A stretch of 64,000 nt of DNA from the NCBI GenBank assembly GCA_017455525.1, contig JAFTAP010000081.1:16437-80436 (forward strand). The letters run 5' to 3'. Both the position numbers and the translations under genes were made by a program. The notes below the pieces were generated by a model. It had not been told where the DNA came from, did no database searches, and saw only the letters and a list, made by a program, of their open reading frames with translations. The DNA comes from Lachnospiraceae bacterium (lineage in GTDB: Bacteria; Bacillota; Clostridia; Lachnospirales; Lachnospiraceae). How positions within the stretch are numbered: the stretch's first letter is position 1; each line of letters begins with the position of its first letter. Positions 28,046 through 37,200 of the stretch are shown piece after piece.

Positions 28046-29614
28046 TTGCCAAAACAGAAAGGAGGAACGGGATTCACCCCGTACATCACAATGCAGCAAC
28101 ACAGTTCCTTAAGCCTGTCCGACTTCATTCGCAACCCGGATTCCGTTGTCGAGGATTTCTCTGAGATCCCGGACGATGACGATACCGAGTTCGTCAAGGA
28201 GTACGGCATTGGCATAGACTGCCATCTGAAGTTCATCGAAGTATGCGTTCGCTATCGCAATGGCGATTTGATCCAAAAGGCACAGTCAAGGTTCTCGACT
28301 GAGTGGGTCGATCTCGTGGTCGCCCGCGACTGGTGCGTCAGCGTCCTTGGGACAAAGGCGGATCCAAGCCCGGATCTTTCCGCACCGCTTCACTACCTCG
28401 TGGAATCAACCGCAAACTACCACATGCCCGTATGCATGGCCTTCGGTGGCAATCCCACAATCATTAATCCGACAATCGCCGGAGCCACAAAAAGGAAGAC
28501 CGACGTTCTTGACAGCAAGCTTCTTGCTTTGCACGACCAGATCAACATTTGGCGCGAGTGCTACGTCCCGAGCGAGGATGTCAAGACGCTTCGCGTGATG
28601 ATCTCCCAACGCGACCGATGCATCCATGACGCTACCGTTGCCGGAAACCGCATCAACAACATAATCACACGTTTCGGTCTTACCGTGGGACGAAGCGGCA
28701 GCGTTGTCAGGGATCCACATGTTCGAGCCATAGTGGAGAACCAGATATCCGATGCCCCAGTTCCGGTCGAGGGAATATGCCCGATTCCCATACCGCCCGA
28801 GGTACGAACCGTCCTACGTGACGAATACGAGAAATTCGACCGTCTTACCGCACAGGCCGAAGAATGTAAGGCAAGGATCTTCCAAAAAGCCCGTTCCATG
28901 GAATAGGAAACCGATACCGGAACCCTCCCGGGGGAGGAGATGATCCGCATACTCTCCACCGCTCCCCAGGTCGGAGAACTTACGGCCATCATCTGGCTTG
29001 CAAGGGTCATAACCCCGAGACGCTTCCGCAATGCCAAGGCTCTGTCCGCCTACTGCGGCCTCGACCCAAGTCTCAAGATCAGCGCCGGCAAGGTGACAAG
29101 CACGGTCATGCGTGGCGGAAGCAAGCCTCTTCACAAGGCTCTTAACATGAGCGCACATCGACTGATCTATCATCACAACGAGATGTTCGGCATCTGGGAG
29201 TACAATCTCCAGCAGCAGACCGGCAAAAAGAAGAAGGCCGCCAATGCGGTCGCCCGGAAACTCTCGGTCGCCATGTACTATATGATGAAGACCGGCACCG
29301 AGTTCACCTACGATAATTACCATTCCATAAGGAACATCGATGTCTTCAATATCCCCGTTGAGGATCTTGTTCTCATAAATCAGGACTTCAAACGATACAT
29401 CCGGATCCTCAAAGAGAACGGTATGAATACATCTGTCGACCTGGCAACTGCGTACATCACTTGCTCGCTGGGTTCCTGCCGTGGTCTGGTGAAGAAGTTC
29501 TTTGGTATCCTCAAGGACTTCCTCGACCACCATGTGACCTACAAGCAGATGTACGATGAAATACAGCAAACACTTAATTCCAAGGAGGTCAAAAACAATG
29601 AACCAACAGCGTAA
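28046..29614 (+). pseudogene. IS110-type transposase with in-frame amber codon
   Basis: The N-terminal part has the DEDD RuvC-like features: YGIGIDCHLKFIEVCV, HYLVESTANYHMPV and KTDVLDSKLLALHDQ. After RIFQKARSME a TAG (28904-28906) interrupts the same frame, which continues as ETDTGTLPGEE and then the Tnp20 domain: LSTAPQVGELTAIIWL, LSAYCGLDP and KISAGKVTSTVMRGG, with the family's serine. So a single stop separates the two catalytic halves. Readthrough, split translation or a dead copy are possible. A GGGGGAGGAG stretch just before the ATG at 28940 is too close to be an ideal ribosome site. The start may be TTG at 28046 (AAAGGAGG lies inside) or ATG at 28091. Confidence 0.85.
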
Positions 29615-29918
29615 CCCGAAACCCAGTGCAATTGGCCAGAACCAGTCCTACGGTCTTTACCTTTGCGGCGTCGTAGTCGACAGGACTAGAAGAATGGTTC
29701 CACGAAGTAACCCGACCACGGAGATCGTCACCTACACAGTTCAGGACGACGATAACCGCAAGTACTACGTCGATGATTACGCCCCCGAACGATATCATGA
29801 CCTCAACTCGTCAATATCGTTCCCCGTGTATATCAAGCCCTATGTGCGTAAGAACGGTGACGCTTCCTACACCATCAACGTTCAAAAGCTTCAATCCTCG
29901 AGGGGCGAACGTTTTTAA
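29598..29918 (+). CDS. Small protein within the IS110-type element
   Basis: 106 residues starting MNQQRNPKPSAIGQNQ, with AAGGAGG about ten bases upstream, overlapping the end of the transposase frame by 17 bases. It contains YGLYLCGVVVDRTRRMV and a Tyr/Asp-rich middle (RKYYVDDYAPERYHDL), then YIKPYVRKNGDASYTI. It looks like a small beta-rich protein, perhaps OB-like, which would fit single-strand or RNA binding; that is speculation. IS110 elements normally carry one gene, so its tight coupling to the transposase is unusual. I do not recognise the family. Confidence 0.75.
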   Translation: MNQQRNPKPSAIGQNQSYGLYLCGVVVDRTRRMVPRSNPTTEIVTYTVQDDDNRKYYVDDYAPERYHDLNSSISFPVYIKPYVRKNGDASYTINVQKLQSSRGERF

Positions 29919-30086
29919 CTGAATTCCTTAGTACCATGGCTATGGGTGCGACCGCAAGCATATGCAATTGTATGACAAACTAGGACGTATTCATAGCCTT
30001 TTACCTCATTTGTTTGCATTCATTTTTCTATGCCACTTTTATATCTGACTTACAGACACGCCTTAGTGTCTATTTGGCTCCCTACG

Positions 30087-30851
30087 CTACTTTACTATAT
30101 ACCCCCCCGGTTGATGGTGGAATGGCATTTTTTGAATAAGTCTATGGTTATGACTTTCATCTCCAAAAAATTCATCCGCGGCTTTTGTTTCCCCATCCCA
30201 AGGCTCAACTCCATACTCGTCAAAAACAACGATTCCTCCGGTGACAATATATGGCCAAAATTGATCCAACACGAATTTCGTTGGCTTATATATATCCATA
30301 TCTAAATGGAGCAGAGAGATTCTTAGAGACGGATGTTCGCTCAGAAAATTAGGAACCGTATCGAAAACATCTCCTATGACTAAGTTGCATCTCTTAAAAC
30401 CCGGGCAAATATTATCATCATTATGAATTCTCAGCATCTCTTCTATATCCAATTTAGACGACTTAAGATTGCCCCTTTGATTGTCATTCGTTGCCTCCGA
30501 ATCATATTGACCAAATTGCTCTTCCTTTAGTCCGTCAAAATGATCGAACCCATACACCTTCCTGTATCTGTCTGCTGTACAGAAGGTTTCAAGAAAATTA
30601 TTCCATGTAAATAACGAACTTCCTCTAAATACTCCGCATTCGACAATGCTCCCGGGAATGTCCAGAATTTTCTTAAAAAGTTCATAGTGTGCAAGAAATC
30701 GCGGCATATCCCTCCTTCTTATATATGCCGGCCAGAATTTTAATATGTTTTCAAGTCGCTCATCCCCTTCTTTAAACCCCCATACTTTATTTAGAGTCGC
30801 CCACCAATCAGCATCTCTGCTTTCAAAATCAAATCCTGTTATTTCACCCAT
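30087..30851 (-). CDS. TylF/MycF-like macrocin O-methyltransferase family
   Basis: 254 residues. TylF-type pattern: IPGSIVECGVFRGSSLFTW (SAM loop), KVYGFDHFDGL, SLLHLDMDIYKPTKFVL (metal-binding Asp in DMD) and GGIVVFDEYGVEPWDGE. The family methylates sugar hydroxyls, usually with Mg2+. A G7 tract (30102-30108) lies in the last seven codons; slippage would only change the C-terminal tail. An AAGGAGG site precedes the start. The gene upstream ends 160 bases earlier, and the gap holds no gene. Confidence 0.87.
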   Translation of the reverse strand: MGEITGFDFESRDADWWATLNKVWGFKEGDERLENILKFWPAYIRRRDMPRFLAHYELFKKILDIPGSIVECGVFRGSSLFTWNNFLETFCTADRYRKVYGFDHFDGLKEEQFGQYDSEATNDNQRGNLKSSKLDIEEMLRIHNDDNICPGFKRCNLVIGDVFDTVPNFLSEHPSLRISLLHLDMDIYKPTKFVLDQFWPYIVTGGIVVFDEYGVEPWDGETKAADEFFGDESHNHRLIQKMPFHHQPGGYIVK

Positions 30852-31010
30852 TTGTCGCTTTCCTCCTTATACAAAAATACTTTATTAATTACATCAATCT
30901 CTTTTTCTGGCTGTCTGAGCAATGTTTATTCTTTTTCCATCATGCGTCTGGCTTTTGGTTTAGTCGTCTGACATAGCTGGTCTCCAATCGTATTTATTGA
31001 ACTTTTTTAC

Positions 31011-31673
31011 TTATTCGAAGAAAATAAAGCTATAATCCCCTGTATAACCCCACTCCCTATACAACCATTCCCACTCATCAACCGCATAGTAGCTTGCGCA
31101 GGTAAGCTGCCAGTAGAGCATATTCATCTCTTCCCTGTCGTTTCGGTAGCTCTCTACCATGATGTAGCTGTCGCCCTTGCTGACCCTCTCTATCTCCTGT
31201 ACGGCTTTTTTCAGGTCGTAGACCCTTAAGTTGTGGAGCGTTGTAAGCGATATGACAAGATCAAAGCTATTATCTTCAAATGGGAGTTCCTGAGCTGTAC
31301 CCTTTACCAGCCTGTCCCTTATCTCCTCTTTCGCGTGTTCCAAAGCATAATCGGATATGTCCAGCCCCGTCACCTCAATCCTAGGAACGGCCTGTGTAAA
31401 CTCATACAGCAGATGTGCCATGCCACAGCCAACGTCCAGTATCTTCATTCCGGATTTCAGCTTATAATGTTCCGCCATCTTCTCTGCTACTTTACGCCAC
31501 CTACCGTCGTATCGGTAGCCTCCGTAGCCGTACTTCCTGTCGCCGTCCCAGTAGTCATACCCGTACTGCTTTGCGATGATGGCGCACTCGGACTTGTCAT
31601 CGGATGTCACCCTTCCGATGTAGTCCCTCTTAGTCGCCTTATGAAGTTCCGATACGAAGTCTATATATGCCAT
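31011..31673 (-). CDS. Class I SAM-dependent methyltransferase
   Basis: 220 residues with full class I motifs: KILDVGCGMAHLLYEF, VTGLDISDYALEHAKE, GTAQELPFEDNSFDLVISLTTLHN and VQEIERVSKGDSYIMVESY. The N-terminal 70 residues are rich in Tyr and Gly (YGYDYWDGDRKYGYGGYRYDG). It lies directly after the split transketolase genes, so a methylated derivative of a sugar made in that module is possible. The family includes enzymes acting on small sugars and on polyketide-like products; the substrate is not readable. Confidence 0.87.
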   Translation of the reverse strand: MAYIDFVSELHKATKRDYIGRVTSDDKSECAIIAKQYGYDYWDGDRKYGYGGYRYDGRWRKVAEKMAEHYKLKSGMKILDVGCGMAHLLYEFTQAVPRIEVTGLDISDYALEHAKEEIRDRLVKGTAQELPFEDNSFDLVISLTTLHNLRVYDLKKAVQEIERVSKGDSYIMVESYRNDREEMNMLYWQLTCASYYAVDEWEWLYREWGYTGDYSFIFFE

Positions 31674-31694
31674 TGTATTCCTCTATTTCCATAT

Positions 31695-32609
31695 CTATTC
31701 GAGCAATTCCCTTATTGATTTTTCTATATTCTCTTTTCCAATATTGTTAGAATCTTTCACTTGGCTATAACTTCCATATCCATGGGAGAAATCGTGCAGC
31801 CCCAACCTTTTGAATTTAACGCCCTTTCCATGTTCTGCAATAACCTCAGCTACCGCACTGCCAACACCGCCGATTACATTATGGTCTTCTATCGTTAAAA
31901 TACGACCTATCTCATCAACAGCTTTTTTTACCGTGAGTTCGTCAAACGGTTTCAATGTATGACAATTCACCACACGGCACTTAATTCCTTCATTGACCAG
32001 TTCATCAACAACATCAATAACATCCCTCAAAATGCTTCCTACAGAAAAGATTGCTATATCCGATCCCTCCCTGAGAATCACCGATTTCCCAATCTCAAAT
32101 CTGTAGTCTTCATCATATATCTCCTGCTCTCCATTCGTTCCCACTCGAAAGTAAACCGGACCTCTATATTCATATATAGCATGAGTTGCCTTATATACTT
32201 CTACAGGACTACCCGGGCATACAACCACAAGATTGGGCAATGACCTCAATCCGCCCAAATCCTCTGTCGTATGGTGCGTAGGACCCAATGCGGCATAGGT
32301 TTGCCCAGCTCCTGTACCTACTATTTTTACATTCTGTTTCTGTAAACAAATATCATTTCGAATAAACTCATAAGACCGGTATGCTAAAAAAGCGCCTATT
32401 GTGTATGCAAAAGGTATCTTTCCACAGCTTGCCATGCCAGCAGCCATACCCAGCATATTCGCTTCTGATATTCCTAAATTTAAATATTGATTCGGAAAAT
32501 CCTCCCTGTATTTATCATATACAATAGCACCGTTATCCGAAATCAGGGCATATACATTCTTATCTTTACTCGCCAGTTCATGCAAAGCTCTCAAATACGA
32601 ATTTCTCAT
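31695..32609 (-). CDS. Transketolase, C-terminal subunit
   Basis: 304 residues covering the pyrimidine-binding and C-terminal domains: PNQYLNLGISEANMLGMAAGMA (the Glu that activates thiamin diphosphate), LGPTHHTTEDLGGLRSLPN and the C-terminal part EGIKCRVVNCHTLKPFDE. It overlaps the N-terminal subunit gene by four bases, the usual arrangement of split transketolases in Firmicutes and Archaea. It transfers a two-carbon ketol unit; with Rpe and GmhA in the same operon, making sedoheptulose 7-phosphate is the likely job. Confidence 0.92.
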   Translation of the reverse strand: MRNSYLRALHELASKDKNVYALISDNGAIVYDKYREDFPNQYLNLGISEANMLGMAAGMASCGKIPFAYTIGAFLAYRSYEFIRNDICLQKQNVKIVGTGAGQTYAALGPTHHTTEDLGGLRSLPNLVVVCPGSPVEVYKATHAIYEYRGPVYFRVGTNGEQEIYDEDYRFEIGKSVILREGSDIAIFSVGSILRDVIDVVDELVNEGIKCRVVNCHTLKPFDELTVKKAVDEIGRILTIEDHNVIGGVGSAVAEVIAEHGKGVKFKRLGLHDFSHGYGSYSQVKDSNNIGKENIEKSIRELLE

Positions 32610-33424
32610 TGCAAATCCTCCTCTTCCAGTTCCAACTCTTTCATAAGGATGGGGAGTTCGTCTTTATTCGGCATCCTGTAGTGCCAAATGGGCGTGTTTT
32701 CCATAAAGGACACTCCTTTGCCCTTTACAGTATGCGCAATAATCAATGTTGGCATTCCGGATTTTCTCATTAAAAGAGCTTCTTTAATCTGCCTGTAATC
32801 ATGTCCGTCTATCTCCAATACATTCCAACCGAACGCTTTCCACTTATCAGCCATTGGCTGCATTCGAACAATTTTTTCCAATTCATCCATCGCTTGAAGT
32901 TTGTTGTGATCCACCACCACCGTCAAATTATCCAGTTCCAAAGTCGGAGCTGATAAAGCTCCCTCCCATATGGAGCCCTCCTGACATTCCCCGTCTCCCA
33001 AAACAACATATACATGCGAAGCCTTCTTATCACTCTTCAGCGAGTATGCCACACCAATGCCAAATGATAATCCATGGCCTAATGCTCCCGTTGAAGCCTC
33101 TACGCCAGGAACATCATATAATCTCGGATGTCCGCCAAGCATAGAGCCGGGCTTTCCAACTATTTTTAATTCGTCTTTAGGGAAAAAACCGCTCAAAGCA
33201 AGAACTGAATACAAGGCATAGCATGCATGCCCCTTGCTCAGAATAAATCGATCCCGTTCGTCCCATTGCGGATTGCTGGCATCATAACGAAGAACATCAC
33301 CAAAATACAATACACTTATTATGTCCGCCATTGAAAACGCTGCACCTAGATGTCCACCGCCTGCATGATATGCAATTTTGAATATCTCTTTTCTGACCTC
33401 TTTAGCCTTATCTTTTATTTCCAT
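32606..33424 (-). CDS. Transketolase, N-terminal subunit
   Basis: 272 residues covering the thiamin-diphosphate/metal domain: YHAGGGHLGAAFSMADIISVLYF, GHACYALYS, GALGHGLSFGIGVAYSLK and VLGDGECQEGSIWEGAL (the GDG-x-N-like cofactor motif), then VVDHNKLQAMDE. Complete for a split subunit. It acts as a complex with the next gene's product. The duplicated housekeeping function inside a glycan operon suggests local supply of a C7 sugar phosphate. Confidence 0.92.
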   Translation of the reverse strand: MEIKDKAKEVRKEIFKIAYHAGGGHLGAAFSMADIISVLYFGDVLRYDASNPQWDERDRFILSKGHACYALYSVLALSGFFPKDELKIVGKPGSMLGGHPRLYDVPGVEASTGALGHGLSFGIGVAYSLKSDKKASHVYVVLGDGECQEGSIWEGALSAPTLELDNLTVVVDHNKLQAMDELEKIVRMQPMADKWKAFGWNVLEIDGHDYRQIKEALLMRKSGMPTLIIAHTVKGKGVSFMENTPIWHYRMPNKDELPILMKELELEEEDLQ

Positions 33425-33438
33425 TATAAGGATTACCT

Positions 33439-34515
33439 CTAAATAAAGTTAATGTGGTTCATGTCCATATGAATAAAGGAGTTCAGTAATTCGTTTCTGC
33501 TGTCATATACACAATGCTGATTGCATATTTTTTTTGCCTCAAATGCCTTGAACAATCTCTCCGTATTACCTGATGTCCATAAATCCTTGAATGTCTGGTT
33601 TTCAATGCTTCCCACACATCCATCTGACAGATAAGCCTTATCATGGCAATAATATACCTTCTGATTCGCAGCTATTACACAAACAAACTCCTTAATCGGA
33701 CACTCACTATACTGTCGTTCAAAAATAACACTGTCATTAAAATCTCCGGTATATAAATCAATAATACGGAAATGTTCATCCGTAAGCTCATTTTGCAAAT
33801 CATTTAAATCAGAAGTAACCTGTTTGCGAAATTTTTCATGATATCCGAAAGTATCATTTGTGCACAACGGGGCATATTTAACATGGTTTACTCCCAACTC
33901 TTTCATCAAATATGCCATTTCTTTTACTTGCTTATGATTATCCTTTGTAACCACCATGTTGATACCAAATTCGCAATTCTTGTTCTTCATCTTTGCAAAT
34001 TCTCTGATATTCTCGCAAAGAGCAATGAAGCTTCCTTTTTTTATTCCCCTTACCTCGCAATACTGTTCATCGTTGACGGATTCTATAGATATTCGTACCC
34101 ATTTACTGCTTGCAAGGAGCTCCGCCTTTCTACCCTTTAGCAAGCTGCCGTTTGTAATAATAGATAAGTCTATTCCCGCATCAAGAACCGCCTGCATTGT
34201 ATCCTCAATATATGGATACAATAGCGGTTCTCCGCCACCGCTGAACGTGACTGCTTTTACGCCAAGTTCCTTCATGCCAGCAACTGTCTCAAGCATTTTT
34301 TCCCTGGGAATCTCATCATTAGGATTGTATTCATCCAAATCCAAATATGCATTTCTGTAATGACAATAATTACAGTTGTGATTACATTTGTTTGTCGGCT
34401 TTACACGGATATATACCGGATTGCACCTTTCGCCATTTAATAGATGCTCAAGCACTTCTGGATGATGGAAAATCTTTAACTGGCTATATGGAGTCTCATT
34501 CCTGTTCATACTCAC
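33439..34515 (-). CDS. Radical SAM/SPASM protein (first of a tandem pair)
   Basis: 358 residues. The cluster motif is TNKCNHNCNYCHYRNAY (CX3CX2C), followed by KAVTFSGGGEPLLYP (GGGEP) and ITNGSLLKG. A SPASM-like cysteine set appears late: QYSECPIKEFVC, KVYYCHDKAYLSDGCVG and KKICNQHCVYDSR. It ends HINFI, as the neighbouring paralogue ends HVNFI, suggesting a shared tail function. It begins one base after the paralogue's stop. It lies between the heptose genes and transketolase, so a sugar modification is inferred. Confidence 0.88.
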   Translation of the reverse strand: MSMNRNETPYSQLKIFHHPEVLEHLLNGERCNPVYIRVKPTNKCNHNCNYCHYRNAYLDLDEYNPNDEIPREKMLETVAGMKELGVKAVTFSGGGEPLLYPYIEDTMQAVLDAGIDLSIITNGSLLKGRKAELLASSKWVRISIESVNDEQYCEVRGIKKGSFIALCENIREFAKMKNKNCEFGINMVVTKDNHKQVKEMAYLMKELGVNHVKYAPLCTNDTFGYHEKFRKQVTSDLNDLQNELTDEHFRIIDLYTGDFNDSVIFERQYSECPIKEFVCVIAANQKVYYCHDKAYLSDGCVGSIENQTFKDLWTSGNTERLFKAFEAKKICNQHCVYDSRNELLNSFIHMDMNHINFI

Positions 34516-34516
34516 C

Positions 34517-35578
34517 TCAAATAAAATTTACATGTTCTACGGGGTACACTATCTTGTCCAAGTATTTATTAATTTCGTCAAGCCTGCAGTTCTTCCTGCA
34601 GTTCTTTTTGATAAATTCGCCCTTAAATATTTCCCTTATTTTCGTTGCCCTGTCAGATTCCCATATAACGTCAAAATCATTGTCGTTGATATTCCCATAA
34701 TTGAATTCGTCCTTTCCCATGAACACGATGCACGGAAAGACTTCACCTGCCGAATCCATATATGTCATGAAGTGCAGCCCACAGCAATCGTGGTAAGGCT
34801 TCTCCATTCCAAGGTTCTCTATGGATTTCGACCTGAAATATATCTTGAAGTCATCTGTCTCATACTTCTTCAGCCGCTCGCCTATTTTCTCGCTCTCGGA
34901 ATAGTCAACCTGCAGCTTGGCCTTGCTCTGAGGATGCTGTGAAAATGGCTTCACCGTAAAGTAATCAAAACCGATATCTCTTACTATCCTTGCTAATTCC
35001 TCGACTTCATTCTTATTCTCCGGCAATAGCAACAACTGCGCTCCAAGCGTGACGCTTAGTCCCTTCTCACGCTTGACATCTGCAGCGCTTCTCATGTTAT
35101 CTATCGCCTTGTCAAAGTCCCCGATATGGCATTGATGGATCTTGCTGTACGTCTCTGGCGTTGCCCCGGCTATGCTATACCTGACCCATGTAAGCGACTT
35201 AAGGCATCCTTCGAGCTTGTCTTTTGTAAACAGTACGCCGTTGGTCGAAACTGCGGCATCTATTCCGTTCTTCTTTGTCTCGTTAATAATCCTGACCACT
35301 TCAGGGTGAGCCATCGGATCACCTTCCCCTGCGTAGATGATGCTTTTCAAGCCTTTCTTTCCAAGAATCTCAAGATTGCGGCATAGCACGTCTGCGTCAA
35401 TCATCCTTGGCTTGTATTCCATGTAGTCTACCGCACAGAATATGCACCTGTGATTACAGGCTCCGCTTATCCCTACTTCCATCTCTATAGGGTATATGAG
35501 ATTTCCTGCAATAAAATCTGCTACCCTCTGCGGATGATACAATAATTTGTGAGAGTCTATTCTAAAGTCCTCTGCCAT
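34517..35578 (-). CDS. Radical SAM/SPASM protein (second of a tandem pair)
   Basis: 353 residues. The cluster motif is GACNHRCIFCAVDYMEY (CX3CX2C), with IYAGEGDPMAHPEV as the GGE-like contact and VSTNGVLFTKD. Later cysteines: YHDCCGLHFMTY, VFPCIVFMGKDEF and KKNCRKNCRLDE, a SPASM-type set. The C-terminus ends HVNFI as in the adjacent paralogue. Overall similarity with the neighbour (order of motifs, tail) points to an old duplication. Start MAEDFRIDSHKLLYHP is well placed. Function not known. Confidence 0.88.
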   Translation of the reverse strand: MAEDFRIDSHKLLYHPQRVADFIAGNLIYPIEMEVGISGACNHRCIFCAVDYMEYKPRMIDADVLCRNLEILGKKGLKSIIYAGEGDPMAHPEVVRIINETKKNGIDAAVSTNGVLFTKDKLEGCLKSLTWVRYSIAGATPETYSKIHQCHIGDFDKAIDNMRSAADVKREKGLSVTLGAQLLLLPENKNEVEELARIVRDIGFDYFTVKPFSQHPQSKAKLQVDYSESEKIGERLKKYETDDFKIYFRSKSIENLGMEKPYHDCCGLHFMTYMDSAGEVFPCIVFMGKDEFNYGNINDNDFDVIWESDRATKIREIFKGEFIKKNCRKNCRLDEINKYLDKIVYPVEHVNFI

Positions 35579-35594
35579 TTGGTTTTCCTATTCC

Positions 35595-37172
35595 CTATAC
35601 ATTCAGAACAGTCTTAATAAACTTAAGAAAATCCTTCTTCTTCACGCTACTCTTGTTGCCGACCACATGAGTCTTCATCGCCCCTGCGGCATTCGACAGC
35701 AGGGTCGCTATATCGGCTGGAATGTTCTCTACGGCACACAGCGAGGATATTGCGAAGAAAGCATCCCCAGCGCCGACTGTGTCAGTAACCCTTAATGTCA
35801 ATGCAGGTGCTTTTACGGTCTCATCATTATTCGTGCAAATCGCCCCCTCCGCGCCAACCGTCAACCAGCCAATCTGTGCCTTAAGTGCCTCCTTGAGTTT
35901 TCTAAGCTGTGCGTTGTAATCCTCTGAATATTCACGGAATGCCAGCTTCAGTTCTTTCTCATCCAGCGCAAAAGCATCCGCCCTGCCGTACTTCGTGATA
36001 ACGTTCATTCCGTAATTGGACGAGTTGGTCTGGCAGTTTACCGATAAATACTTACTGTTCTTCTCTATAATGTCTATCGCTTCCCTGTCTATCAGTCCAT
36101 GCCCGTAATCACACACGATTACCAAGTCATAATCCGCTATCATCTTTTCAAGCGCATCATGGAATTTCTTGTAGTCAGTCTCCCTGATATTCTCTTCCTC
36201 GTTCAGGAAATTAACGGAGAAGAGCTTCTCATTATCCTTTCTCTGCGGATGAATCTTTAGATAACGTCTCTTCACCGGCGTTACGAAGTTCTTGTCCGTA
36301 AGGATGTGCAGCTTCATGCCCTTCGGCATTCGTTTCTCTATCCTATCCCGAAGTCCTTCTTCCACACCCATCATAGTAAGGAACTCCGCATTAGGAACAA
36401 AATTAGCCACATGCCTGGCAATAGCAAGAGCGCCACCTAAATACTTCTCATCACTCTGAAATCTTGTGGATATCACAGTGTCCTTACTGGTAAGCCCCTG
36501 TGGACGACAGAATATGTACTCATCAATAATGATGTCTCCGACAACGAGAACCTTCAGATTCTCAAAATCATCCACCATTTTCTCTATCTGGTTAAATAGG
36601 TCATCGCCGTATTTTGCAAGCAGGCTTCTTGAAAACTCCGGCACACCCTCCGGCAGAGATCCGAAATAATTGTTGAGGAGCTTGCTTGAGGAATATACCT
36701 CACCCTGAGTATAGCGAACTGTTCCTCCAAACTTCTCGACTTCTGCTATCTCATCGGCAACCTGCCCGGTCACACCATCCGTTCCACTTTCAAATTCCTG
36801 ACCTTTAACATAAATGTCAGGCTGTATATGGCGAATATTTGTGATTGCTGTTGGCTCATTACTGAGCATGACGTAGTCCACAAACTCGATGCTTGCCAGG
36901 AATCTTGTGCGCTGGCGGTCATCAAAGTATGGTCTATCTGGTCCCTTGTTTACATATGGAGCACTTGTTACCGATACGACTACTATGTCACCATAGTTCT
37001 TCGCTTCCTGTAAATGCTCTATGTGTCCGTAGTGCAGCAGGTCGTACACACCGTGGCACATCACAATGGTCTTGTCATCAGCTTTAATTTTCTCACGGAG
37101 CTTTTCAAACTCTTCTCCGGTTATAATCTTTGATTCCAATGTTTTAGTCTCTTTTCCTGCTCCTATGATCAA
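35595..37172 (-). CDS. HldE-like bifunctional heptose kinase/nucleotidyltransferase, domains swapped
   Basis: 525 residues. The N-terminal part is a cytidylyltransferase-type domain: VMCHGVYDLLHYGHIEHLQEAK (HxGH at LHYGH), RTRFLASIEFVDYV and YVKGQEFES. From about residue 205 a PfkB-type kinase follows: VLVVGDIIIDEYIFC, GGALAIARHVANF and VTDTVGAGDAFFAIS, with the catalytic Asp in GAGD. In enterobacterial HldE the kinase comes first, so the order is reversed here. It would phosphorylate heptose 7-phosphate at C1 and, after GmhB, add a nucleotide, probably AMP as in HldE. Nucleotide choice is inference. Confidence 0.88.
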   Translation of the reverse strand: MIIGAGKETKTLESKIITGEEFEKLREKIKADDKTIVMCHGVYDLLHYGHIEHLQEAKNYGDIVVVSVTSAPYVNKGPDRPYFDDRQRTRFLASIEFVDYVMLSNEPTAITNIRHIQPDIYVKGQEFESGTDGVTGQVADEIAEVEKFGGTVRYTQGEVYSSSKLLNNYFGSLPEGVPEFSRSLLAKYGDDLFNQIEKMVDDFENLKVLVVGDIIIDEYIFCRPQGLTSKDTVISTRFQSDEKYLGGALAIARHVANFVPNAEFLTMMGVEEGLRDRIEKRMPKGMKLHILTDKNFVTPVKRRYLKIHPQRKDNEKLFSVNFLNEEENIRETDYKKFHDALEKMIADYDLVIVCDYGHGLIDREAIDIIEKNSKYLSVNCQTNSSNYGMNVITKYGRADAFALDEKELKLAFREYSEDYNAQLRKLKEALKAQIGWLTVGAEGAICTNNDETVKAPALTLRVTDTVGAGDAFFAISSLCAVENIPADIATLLSNAAGAMKTHVVGNKSSVKKKDFLKFIKTVLNV

Positions 37173-37200
37173 CAGAAGTATAATCTATAGTTTCAAATCT

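Larger units (their letters stand above)
27780..29985 (+). mobile_element. IS110-type element (ends approximate)
   Basis: A block of markedly higher GC content than the surrounding genes, on the opposite strand to the glycan operon. It contains a structured 5' region, a DEDD transposase in two pieces and a small third gene. IS110 elements lack clear terminal inverted repeats, and I found no obvious inverted repeats or target duplication. The ends given are therefore limits of the distinctive sequence, bounded by the regulator start at 27707 and the methyltransferase stop at 30087. It splits the glycan operon and could block or weaken transcription of the downstream two-thirds. Confidence 0.8.

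Noticed and set aside
28814-29569. 251-codon open frame on minus inside the IS110 transposase
   Set aside because: It is the mirror of the transposase frame, has no ribosome site and no recognisable domain.
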